From Bathynomus jamesi (lineage: Eukaryota > Arthropoda > Malacostraca > Isopoda > Cirolanidae): a stretch of 64,000 bases of DNA. A program made the translations under genes and the position numbers. The stretch covers positions 503,001 to 567,000 of the forward strand of contig JAJOZX010002571.1 of the NCBI GenBank assembly GCA_023014485.1, given 5' to 3'. This document shows, piece after piece, positions 55,281 through 64,000 of this stretch (position 1 is the first letter of the stretch; each line of letters begins with the position of its first letter). A model generated the notes under the pieces. That model saw only the letters and a program-made list of their open reading frames with translations, did no database searches and had not been told where the DNA came from.

Positions 55281-55542
55281 ATATGTATTCATGTAAGTAT
55301 CATATTGTATGTGTAAGTATCATATCGTATACATAAGTATCATATCAGACGTGTAAGTATCGTATCATATTGTACTGCATATGTAAAAAAGTGTTAATAA
55401 GTAATTTTTTAGTATTTACTACAATTTTAAAAATTTGTGCTGATCTATCTTTGAATCTTAGCTCATGCATATTGAATAAAGGGTAGTGAAATGTCCTTGT
55501 CCTATCTCTGAATTTGTGCAGGTTGGGAGATCACTGTATTAA

Positions 55543-55666
55543 CCCTTTCATACCTGATTTTTGTTTACTTTTCATACCACAAAAAACCACTTGTGTTATA
55601 TCTCCAGAATGACTAAAATCTCATAAAATTTGATGGTCTCATTTGCGCCCATTTGGCATGAAAGGG
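55543..55666. mobile_element. piggyBac-type MITE, 124 bp
   Basis: TTAA at 55539-55542 and 55667-55670 flanks CCCTTTCATACCTG and GGCATGAAAGGG. Both the target and the CCCTTT end fit piggyBac. It sits directly beside the TA of the pogo-like unit. Confidence 0.85.
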
Positions 55667-55670
55667 TTAA

Positions 55671-57054
55671 CAGTGTCTTCATTTTCTTTTTCTTCCACTG
55701 CACTTACAAATATTACACTCACACTTGCCTCCTAATGAAAATAAATACTAGAGAAACAGCCTACCTCTAATGTGCGTCCATCAGTCTGAGTTGACAAACA
55801 ATGTACCTGCGCCTTGTGCAATCATCAGTTGAAACCTCTCTATTCTAGTGCTGTCTTGCAGCAATTTTTGAAATTATGCAGTTTTTTCTTTGATGTGAAA
55901 TTTAAGGCATTAATCATGATCAATCAATATGGTTTTTCCAGTTTTGGATAAATTTATAAGACTTTATTCTTCAGTATGAACTCTAAATATGTGTGATATG
56001 CTAAATCAGTAAGGAGCAGGAATGGTTGAAAAAATGATTTTTTTCCATAGCCATAATGCTTAATGAGTGCTTGGGGGTTCAACGGATACATCATCAGTGT
56101 TGGACAACAAGTTTTGACAACCTTATATATAATAACCTTGCAAATCATCACAGATGAGCTTGGCTGAAGAAAAGGCGGTGCATTTGCACCCATCAGAATC
56201 CCTTGGTGATGGGCCTGTACATTATTAGAGTGTATCATGCTCAGGTTGAATATTGAAAAACTTGGAATTTCAAGATTGGCAGTATGTATTCCTATGTAAA
56301 ATTGAATTTTAAGAAGGGTTCATCTTCTGCAACTTTTGCGAAAAATTGCATTTGTGTTCAAAATCGCACTCTTTTTTTTTGTAAAAAAATGGGATTTTTG
56401 GCCAATTTCAAAGACTTGGTAGCCTCAAATGACCTCCATATGTTCCATATTTTTCACATACACCCTTAAGAATTTCTAGGGGCAGGCTTGGACCCATTTA
56501 AGATCAGCCATTGAAGTGGTTCATAACCCCTAAAATAACCAAAATGGCCTAAAACTAAGGAATTGTATGATTTTTAGTCTCCTATACACCACATTTCACG
56601 GCTGTTCTCTTCATCAGGCAGAATCTTTTTGTTCTTTCTTGGTCTTGCATTTTCTTTTTTTAGAAATGCCTCCACCAATTTTTATTTATTTTCTTTTCAG
56701 CATCACTGAGTGTGATGGCAGCTGATCCCACCTTCCTGCAAGCTGTTGTGATGTTCAAACTTTTTTTGCAATTGCAATTCATTTTTAATATTTGTATAAA
56801 GTCCCTCCTCCACCCACAGCTTGTAATAATATGCTGGTCAACTGAATGTTTTGAGATTTTTTCTTCTGAAAGCATCTTGATTTGTCTAGCAGGTCTTGTA
56901 GAGATCTAAAACATGTTCATAATGTCTTGCTTTGACTTGAAAACTGGCAACAATTCTCTGTGATCGATCCTAGCACGAACAAAACCATCTCTTCTCTCTT
57001 GCCCATACACTGCATGAGCTGCAGCTGAAACTTCCTGGACTGAGCATGATACAC
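55671..57054. other. Spacer with a degenerate reverse-strand coding remnant
   Basis: 55671-56640 shows no domain, only chance frames. On the reverse strand, 57010-56660 reads as a decayed protein with AAHAVYGQERRDGFVRARID, a stop, then SVDQHIITSCGWRRD and NCNCKKS. The Cys-rich end could be from another retro- or DNA-element tail, but I cannot name it. Confidence 0.35.
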
Positions 57055-59906
57055 TAGGGTGTGTTAATTTTAGGGAGCAAAGTGAAATCTTTAGATTTTC
57101 AAGGACTACTAGTGACCAAATGATGCATTTTTATGTGCTAAATCGAAATATGGCTTTAAAATCCAGATTTGACCACTCCTAGCTACTTATATTTGAAGTT
57201 GAAGTTTACAAAAAATCAGCAATTTTTGCAAGTATTTTTTTATTGTATATAACTACATTTTACATACATTACATACAATTAAAGACATTTTGATTGTATT
57301 TCAATATTAAAACTTAGAAATATAGATAGGTTTCTTGAACTTTGCCAAGGATGCCATGTCTGCCTTGCTCTTCCTGGACATGAGCTCCCAACTGGCCACC
57401 TGGCCACTGATGTACGCCTCCCTCCTCTCTTGTGAGTAAATATGTTGTGCTGCTTCAGTTGTCATCCTTACACACCTCTCTACTGACTGTGTGTGTGTGA
57501 GGGCCATGCAGGAACTTCCATTGATCTATCCAGAAACTCCTTGATTGCAGCAGTGGTGAGGGAGCAGGTCAGAGGAGGCTCAGTCATGCCAGAGTTCCAG
57601 TCAATAAGCTCCGAGAGTTTGGTGGCATCTGGGTTGATGTCAGGAGTCTTCCTGGGTCTGACACTGCAGTCTCCTACCTGTGTGTCCTCATCTTCACCTC
57701 TGATTTCCAGTATCTTCTTCACTGCCTCCCTCCTCTCCTCCACCTCACTGCACAGCATGGCCTGGAGCACAGCCTCAGAGTGTGCATACCAGGCTGATCT
57801 CTTCACTGTAGGCATCACTATTCCTATCACCTCCTCCTTCTGACTTCTGAGCAGCTCCAGCTGGTACAGTACATGCCTGGGACCCTCCACCCAGCTGTGA
57901 TTTAACTTGATGTTGAACCAGTTTGGCATGTAGACTCCCCCTATGAATTCCACAATTATCCTCAGATTCTTCAGATTCCTACCCTTCAGCCCGTGTTTGG
58001 AAATACACAATCTGCAGGACCTTAGAGCCGTGGTGACCCACCTACTGTGACAGACTGGCCCAATCTCCAGGAGAGCTAGATTCTGAGGTACCTCTCCTGA
58101 TCTGATGGCAGTGATGATTCTGTAGCCATATGATTGGTTTGTGCTGAGGTCCTTGACTACTTCCTGACTGAGATGGGGTAAAGGAGGACCAACAGTGATC
58201 CTCATGAAGTTTGGGTTGATCTCCAGCTCAGTGGCAGTGTCTAACATCTTCCCTTGGGGCCCAGACCACTTGTTGTTGCTCAATGTCTTGCCATCCAGTG
58301 CAGTCACCAGGTGTCTGAGACTCAGATCCCCAGTGTGCAAGTCATAGACAATCCACACCAACTTCCTGCTAAGCTTGGCCTCCACATAATGCATTACTCC
58401 TCCCTCCCAGCCAGTATTCACATTAGTACTGTCACCTCCTATGACCAAAAGGGTCTGGTCTGCTCCTCTCTCTCAGCCAGCTCACCAGATGGTCAGCAAT
58501 GACCTCAGCATGACTTCTCTCCTCTGCAGCTTCCTCTGGTACAAAATGCCACAAATATTTCCCACCTGGTTCATTGCACACTGTGTAGTGTTCTTCCTTA
58601 ATGAGGCCAGGAAACTGCCTGTCACTGCCCTCAGCTTCCATCATCACTTTGGTGTCATCTCTTTTCCCATCAAAGAAAATACAGGTGATGTCATTTTCCC
58701 TAATCTCTCCATCAAACTTCTTGACCAGCTCCTTAGTCAGTCTCTCCTGAGCCCTCCTCACCTTGTGGTCAATCACCAGTGCTGTGTCAAACTCTGTGAT
58801 AAGACCAGCATCAATCCAGGCAGCATTGGCAATCTCTGCAGTCTCTCTCAGTCCAGTGTGATGTCTCAAGCTAGCCAGAGCTATGTTGGTGATATCTTCA
58901 GTATTGTATTTCTTCTTCTTAGCCACAGGCAAGGAAGAAGTTGTCACAGCCTCTGGTATGAAGTCTTCATCCTCCTCTCTCCTCCCTGCCTTCTTCAGTA
59001 TATCTCCAGTCTCCTCCAACTCCATCTCCAGCAGTGACTCCTCCCTCAACTCCTTTCTTGGCTGATTCCTCTGCCTTCCTTCTCCTCCTTCTCAGCCTTC
59101 CTTCTCAGCTCTTGTCTTTGCAGCACTGCTTCCTGTCTCTTGGTCTCAGGGTGATCAGCTAGACCCATCTGGTGTGCCCCTACACTGCCCACCTTTTCTC
59201 TTTGACCTTTAATGAAGGCAAGCTCCTGTACTGGTATCTTCTGCTTGCTCCTGCAGCTGCAGTCAATGTGAACCTCACTGTTGCAGACAGGGTTGCACCC
59301 AAGCTCACTGCAGCTCCTGATCACACACTGACAGGTCAGGATGTCCACCAATTTGATCAGTTTCATCATGAGCCTATCTTTGACCTCTAGCTTCACATTG
59401 CCAATGGACACCTTCATTGTAGCCCTGTTCAAAAATCAACTTTTTCTTATTTTCATAGGTTTCTGTACTTTTTCCCATGCTTTTTGACCTGAAAAGGCCG
59501 AAAATCACAACCATTTTGACCTAGGTTGTTGGGAAGCATTGCCGCATGGAGCTTTAAGTTTTCTGCCTTGAAATCGGCCAAAAGCACCAGTTCCAGGGTC
59601 CCTTGAATCATGTTTTGCACTATAACTTTTTATCTAAACAAGATAGAGCAACAAAATAGGCACCAAATTAAAGTGTTTTTAATCCTCTTTCTAACTTATA
59701 CAATTATGATAGTCTTGGAACAAGAAATGGCACATTGGTACATACAAAGATTTCAGAAATATCACAAAATTCATTTTCTCACACTCAAGGCAGACAAGGC
59801 GCCTTATTCATGACACAAATTTGAGATTAACATTTTGTCACAAGTCTAATCGATCAAGAAGTGAAAGCATTACATGATGATTAATTTCATAATGACATTT
59901 ACACAG

Positions 59907-62390
59907 TCAGTTGTTGAGAGTTTGTTTCTTGAAGCTGTCAAAGCAGCGTCTGTTGAACTCCACAGCTTGAAGGAGATAGTCCCTTTGCTTGGCATCTGTT
60001 GTTATGACATTTGCAAAGTCGCTCATCATCTTGACACCACGTTCAGCAATGTCATTCACCGCTTTCAGATTCTTAATATAGTCCAACGCTTTTCTGTAGT
60101 CCTCATTCTGTGGCCAAGACGTGACAGGTTCCAGAAGCCACTCGGATCCAATGTTCAGTGTGTCCAGCAGGAAATGTGATTCTGGGCCAATGAGATCAAC
60201 CAGGGTGGTCTTAGCTGTGACTCTCTGGAATAGAGGCTTTCCTGTTCTGAAGATGTCTGGCTTCTCAGTGGCATGTAACTGGGCAGCAATGTCGTGCTTC
60301 AATGTGTCACTGAATCTACTGCTGAACAGGGCAAATGGCACGACTTCCTGCGTCAGGTACCATTTGTGGTTTTTCATCTTATTGAGTACTGCATCAGCAA
60401 GCTCTGGGTCAGTTTTCTTGTACTTCAACATGTCCTGGATTAGACTTAGATCATTCACGGGAGCATCTGCAGCAGACATTGACATCATCCATACAGGAGT
60501 GTAGAACAGCGCAAGGAAGGTGTTGAGTCTTTCCAGCTTTGATACAGTGTCTTCGTCGTACTCAAGTTGATCTGCAAACATCAGTATTTTCATGGAGTAC
60601 AGGTTTCTGGCCATCCATCTGGCCTGATGAATGGCACCTGGTAGACTCCAGTGAATACCTCGAGGAGGCGTTCCTCCAAGAACAATGACTGTCAGTTCAG
60701 CCATTTCCCTGTAGTCGGCTCTTGGAAGCCTTTCTGCTGTTAGAATGTCTTGGAGTATTTCTTCACTGTTCTTCTTTTCCTTCAGCCATTTGCTGTTGAT
60801 AGCCAGCATCTTTGGGTTTTCCTTGGACAAGTCCGTCCAAACATCCTTCAGATGCTCAAACCAGGGATTATCTGGCCCCTTCACCTTCCCAAACAGCTTC
60901 TCCCAAACTGCTCCTACTAGGATTTCCAGGATGTGATGTCGACAGGCCAGATAAAACACCTTTTTGTTCAGCATTTTCTCTAGCAGTTTGGCAGCTCCTC
61001 TGTGAACTCCACTGTTACTGGATGTAGTGTCAAAAACAAGGGCAGTAACATTATCCGTAAGTTCCCATGTCTCCAGTAAATCCATTGAAGCCTCAGCCTG
61101 AGCTGTGCCAGAAGAATTGTCGATGACAGGTACTCCCAATAACTTTCCTTCAGTGTATGAAGGTGGACCAGACACTAGCACAGCTAAAGTCTCTGAGGTA
61201 CTTCCAGGTTCACTGCCCAAGACATCTTTGAGCAACTTTCCATCCCAGTGTAAGGCAGCGGACTGTGGGGGGTTTTCACAAAACTTGGACATGTGACTCT
61301 GGCTGATATTATACCTGGACAGCATTCTGTTGTGACGTGTTGTTGAGGTTGAGATGACGAAGTTATCCAGATCAGCCCCTCCAGCTTTCAAGGTGGCAGA
61401 AACCATGGCAGTAACTTGATTGTCTGATAAACCAAGACGATCAGCTGTATTGCAGATGACATCACATTCCATGACCTTCCTTGGAAACGTCAAAGTCACA
61501 CTAGTCACAGTGTCTTGATGGTGAGAACATCCAGGACGAGGCTGATGGTAATCCATGTCCTCTGTGTTAGTGTCGTTGTCAGTTGAGTCACCCCAGGTAA
61601 TGTCATCCACATGAACAACTGCCTCTTGTTCTGCTGCAGCTGTAAAATAGTACAACATGTTAAGACAGTAATTGTTAAGTACATGCTAAATATTGCAATG
61701 GAGTAAAACTTAAAACTTTTTGTGACGTTCAAAGTAATTAGTTTTACCTTGTTCTTGTCTATGCTGCAGTCTTTCATTCCTCGCTGCTTGCTGCAGGGAT
61801 CTTGTCTCAAAAATCTTGTCATGATCAGACATATGACCTTTCCTCTCAGTCTTTTGGTCTTCGTAGAACCTGATATCCTCATCTTTCTTCTCTCTGGATA
61901 ACAGTCTGTTGTTCTGTATTTCCTGGATTGCATCTGGAGCTCCTATATCGAACAGACTGTCTAATTCCAGCACAAATGCTCCTCTTTTTCCTCCAGGGTT
62001 ACTTGCTCTTCCTTTGCTTTTCACCAGAGCACGATGTTTCTCATGTAGTTTCATGAATAGCTTCATTGCGTTGTACTTGGTCATTGTCTTGATCCTAGCC
62101 ATCTGCCAGAATGGGATGATAGATTCAACTGTTTCATATGCAAGGTCTTGAACCATGGGCCTCCCTGCATTTTCCGGTAAATTCTGAAGATTAAGGAAAT
62201 ACTGGAACGCCTGTCTGTTGGTGGGAAGCTGGGAACCACTGATAAAAGCTGAAGGGTATCCAACCAGGAAAGTTTCAGAGAGAGATCTGGTAGATGGCCC
62301 AGTTGACACCTGCCTGTGGACAGTACATGGAGGTTCTGAGATATCAACTGTGCGCCCACGGAGCTCCCTCAGCTCCTTGCTTAATGCCAT
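59907..62390 (-). CDS. B2 transposase-like protein, intact two-exon gene (791 aa)
   Basis: Exon 1 is 62390-61748 and exon 2 is 61639-59907, with a 108-bp intron (donor GTAAAAC, acceptor TTTTACAG). The exon lengths sum to 792 codons including the stop, with no interruption. N-terminal domain: LPTNRQAFQYFLNL, PFWQMARIKTM, LELDSLFDIGAPDAIQE and a charged tail. C-terminal domain: LHWDGKLL (Asp about residue 347), LVFDTTSSNSG (about 418), YLACRHHILEI (Cys about 447), GAIHQARWMAR and NDIAERGVKMM (Glu about 747). The same motifs in the same order occur in B1, and related ones in A2 and element 1. A nuclear DDE/RNase-H-like transposase is inferred from the TIRs, target duplication and motifs. The start ATG (62390) is 180 bp inside the TIR edge and precedes all conserved sequence. 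Confidence 0.85.
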
Positions 62391-62464
62391 TGTGAAGTTG
62401 TAACTTGTAGATGGTTTTCTAGATTCTGATTGAGTTTGTTGTTTCCTGAAAAATGATAGATAAT

Positions 62465-62560
62465 TATTATTATTATTATTAATTATTTTATTTATTATTA
62501 TTATTATTATTGTTGTTGTTGTTGTTGTTATTATTATTATTTATTAATTTTATGCTCTTT
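62465..62560. repeat. ATT/GTT microsatellite
   Basis: Imperfect (ATT)n with a (GTT)n block, in the 5' flank of the B2 gene between the start codon and the TIR. Confidence 0.9.
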
Positions 62561-63050
62561 CATTTGATACCTAATTTGTTGCTCTATCTTGTTTAGATCA
62601 AAAGTTAAAGTGCAAAACATAATTCAAGGGACCCTGGAATTGGCGCTTTGGCCAATTTCAAGGCAGAAAATTTAAAGCTCCATGCGGCAATGCTTCCCAA
62701 CATCCTAGGTCAAAATAGTTGTGATTTTCGGCTTTTTCAGGTCAAAAAGCATGGGAAAATGTACAGAAACCTATGAAAATAAGAAAAAGTTGATTTTTGA
62801 ACAGGCCTACCTTCACTGCCTCATCCCACAGTGCCTTCATTTTATCCCTGATCCTGACCTCTGTTGATTACAGGTCCTGTGAATAGAGCATTGGCCTTTC
62901 TTCACTGAGCCAGTAGCCCTGGAACAATGGCGTTGTTAATCAGGTCATTAACTGGGTAATTACTCCTGTCTTCCTCACTCATCTCTCTCAAAAAACCATA
63001 CCTCAGCAGGTCTCTGGCTGTGGGCCTTCATTGTACAATCAGGTCTTAGA

Positions 63051-64000
63051 TTAGATTTTCGTATATATATTTTAGCTTTTTTCAGCTGTAAATCTGGGGG
63101 AATTGTTCATCTTCCCAGGCCAAAAATTGGTGGGGGTGGGGGGATGTATACATACCCCCATCCCCCACAAAATCTCTGCCCCTCATTATTATTATTATTA
63201 TTATTAATTAAGAATTTCCATAGGAAATTCTTAGTTTTTGTTAAATTTATTATTATTATTCTGACTTTTACCAAATCTTCTGGAAAAGTGGATATATTCC
63301 TTAATAATAGCTAGTCTCTGGCCACCAACTCATGTTATAAGGGTTGAATTGCGAGTTTACACCTCTAATTATCACTTGAAATGATTTATGACATGGAGAC
63401 TTGGTGTTTGGTTTATTAATTAACAGGAACATTGTGTTCACCACAAACTTCTTCCACTAGTGACAAATATTGCATTCCTTGTTTGAGAGATGAATTTGCA
63501 TTATGCCTATCACTCTGAGTAAGGAAATAGCAATTATTTTCCATTTGATGAAAATTTCAGACCCTCTAGGCCTACAAAACCAATTTTCCCCTTTTCTTTA
63601 TCAAAAATTGTCAATTTTCAGAAGTCTTTGTTATATAATTCTTGCATTTTATTATAACCTCATTCAATGTACATTTTTGGATAGAAAATTAAATTAGTTA
63701 TTGATTGATACCTAATTTACTATGCTTCTGTACCAAAATAGAAAATTAAAAGGCAAAAATGTCTATTTTTTAATGTTTTATTCTACATTTTGTCTTGAAT
63801 GGGATTTAGAGAATAGGTGTTACTGCCATCTGTGAAACATCATCCCAATGCAGCTTCACGGCAATGGGCCTTGGAATATATTTGAGATGCACAATATTTC
63901 CAAGGTGGGAACAACTCAGAGATTAAACATTTCATGCCAGCTCTTGAGCCCCATTGTTTCTTTTTATTCAACAAACATACAATTCTTTGAACAGAAAAAT
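63051..64000. other. AT-rich spacer, nothing recognised
   Basis: Contains a G-rich patch (63130-63150) and an (ATT)n tract (63185-63262). I see no gene or element terminus. The missing 5' end of A2 may lie here or beyond the window. Confidence 0.4.

Larger units (their letters stand above)
50618..55536. mobile_element. pogo-like inverted arms enclosing two other transposons
   Basis: Left end CAGTGATCCTCCAACCTGCA and right end GCAGGTTGGGAGATCACTG, with TA on both sides (50616-50617, 55537-55538). The arms match for about 160 bp (50618-50780, 55375-55536). A second pogo-type start, CAGTGATCCCCCAACCTGC, lies at about 50776. Between the arms are a Tigger derivative (51056-52065) and transposon B1 (52199-55280). 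The outer unit was probably a short MITE into which the others inserted. Confidence 0.65.
59420..62809 (-). mobile_element. DNA transposon 'B2', apparently intact, inserted in A2
   Basis: On the sense (reverse) strand the ends are TAGGCCTGTTCAAAAATCAAC and its counterpart ending CAGGGCTA, with TIRs of about 230 bp (59420-59660 and 62570-62809). Flanks are CAGTGAAGG and CAATGAAGG (sense strand), a one-mismatch 8- to 9-bp target duplication. Inside is a complete two-exon gene. Removing the element and one target copy rejoins the A2 reading frame. Confidence 0.9.
57307..63040 (-). pseudogene. A2 transposase-like gene, frameshifted and split
   Basis: From high coordinates: RPTARDLLRYGFLREM (about 63020), a stop, MKALWDEAVK (62858 to the B2 junction), KVSIGNVKLEVKDR (from 59415), then 59049-58432 with AEIANAAWIDAGLI, VIDHKVRRAQE, IFFDGKRDDT and KEEHYTVCNEPGG. 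58448-57480 has VIGGDSTNVNTGWEGG, YDLHTGDLSLRHLVTALDG, LSTNQSYGYRI and GPVCHSRWVTTAL. The tail 57507-57307 has HTQSVERCVRMTTEAAQ. The three frame changes near 59046, 58465 and 57490 lie in simple or purine-rich repeats. Counterparts in element 1: GSDGT..TGHNSG, CNELPL, LSRDQYYAYRI, GPLNHSRW and CHNQVVERHIKLVTEA. Confidence 0.75.
57055..63050 (-). mobile_element. DNA transposon 'A2' (related to element 1), interrupted by B2
   Basis: The coding remnant spans about 63040 to 57307 on the reverse strand, with B2 (59420-62809) inserted. A possible terminus, TAGGGTGTGTTAATTTTAGG, lies at 57055. The matching end is not seen before 64000, so the 5' border is uncertain. The protein matches the C-terminal half of element 1 closely. 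Confidence 0.65.

Noticed and set aside
59409..62820. A 3-bp target duplication (GCC) for B2
   Set aside because: An 8/9-bp duplication with TAG termini fits better, and only that choice rejoins the A2 reading frame.

Overview
The window is eukaryotic and looks like a transposon-dominated stretch of an invertebrate, most likely arthropod (possibly crustacean), nuclear genome. It is AT-rich overall. It has GT-AG introns, no bacterial-style gene packing, scattered TTAGG/CCTAA motifs (the arthropod telomere unit), simple-sequence repeats, and coding sequence that is almost entirely transposable-element protein. No ordinary host gene is complete here. The only candidates for host coding sequence are two short, isolated exon-like pieces (33067-33137 and 49044-49076).

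Layout. 1-12.1 kb: two inverted arms of a repeat with a 21-bp minisatellite (735-1600 and 11018-12075) enclose a 7.3-kb DNA transposon (1746-9088). That transposon has ~240-bp terminal inverted repeats (TIRs), an imperfect 8-bp target duplication, a broken seven-exon transposase gene and a second hAT-like gene. 12.1-16.8 kb: a MITE, a broken CR1-type LINE (family W) carrying a palindromic mariner derivative, and a LINE-X 3' fragment. 17.5-24.2 kb: a reverse-strand LINE-X copy split by a pogo-type MITE, then a decayed hAT transposase. 24.5-29.8 kb: a forward LINE-X copy split by a 2.6-kb element with ~440-bp TIRs. 30-33 kb: a hAT-type MITE, a LINE fragment (family Z) and a possible host exon. 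33.6-43.8 kb: two same-orientation CR1-type LINEs (family Y) with an SGNH-esterase ORF1. The second is split by an apparent solo LTR that itself holds a hAT MITE. 43.8-48.6 kb: a third long LINE-X copy, with a piggyBac deletion derivative and a hAT MITE inside. 49.1-50.3 kb: an RTE-clade LINE fragment. 50.6-55.5 kb: pogo-like inverted arms around a Tigger deletion derivative and a GC-rich transposon (B1, perfect 8-bp duplication). 57-63 kb: a broken transposase gene (A2) interrupted by an intact-looking transposon (B2, two-exon 791-aa reading frame).

The most interesting content is a group of four related DNA transposons: element 1 (1746-9088), B1 (52199-55280), A2 (57.0-63.0 kb) and B2 (59420-62809). 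They share an N-terminal LPT..Q / LFDI domain and a C-terminal RNase-H-like core with F/WDGK, D(S/T)T..N(T/S)G, C..H and ER-V/I motifs. The three with both ends visible have 8-bp (or 8/9-bp) target duplications and termini beginning TAG. The 8-bp duplications point to the hAT sphere, but the proteins do not look like canonical hAT transposases to me, and I cannot assign them to a named superfamily. B2 appears fully open, and removing it together with one target copy restores the reading frame of its host element A2.

The window therefore reads as a layered insertion record, in which relative ages can be ordered by nesting. Genes do not cooperate as operons; the relationships are insertion, interruption, internal deletion and 3'-end exchange among transposons.
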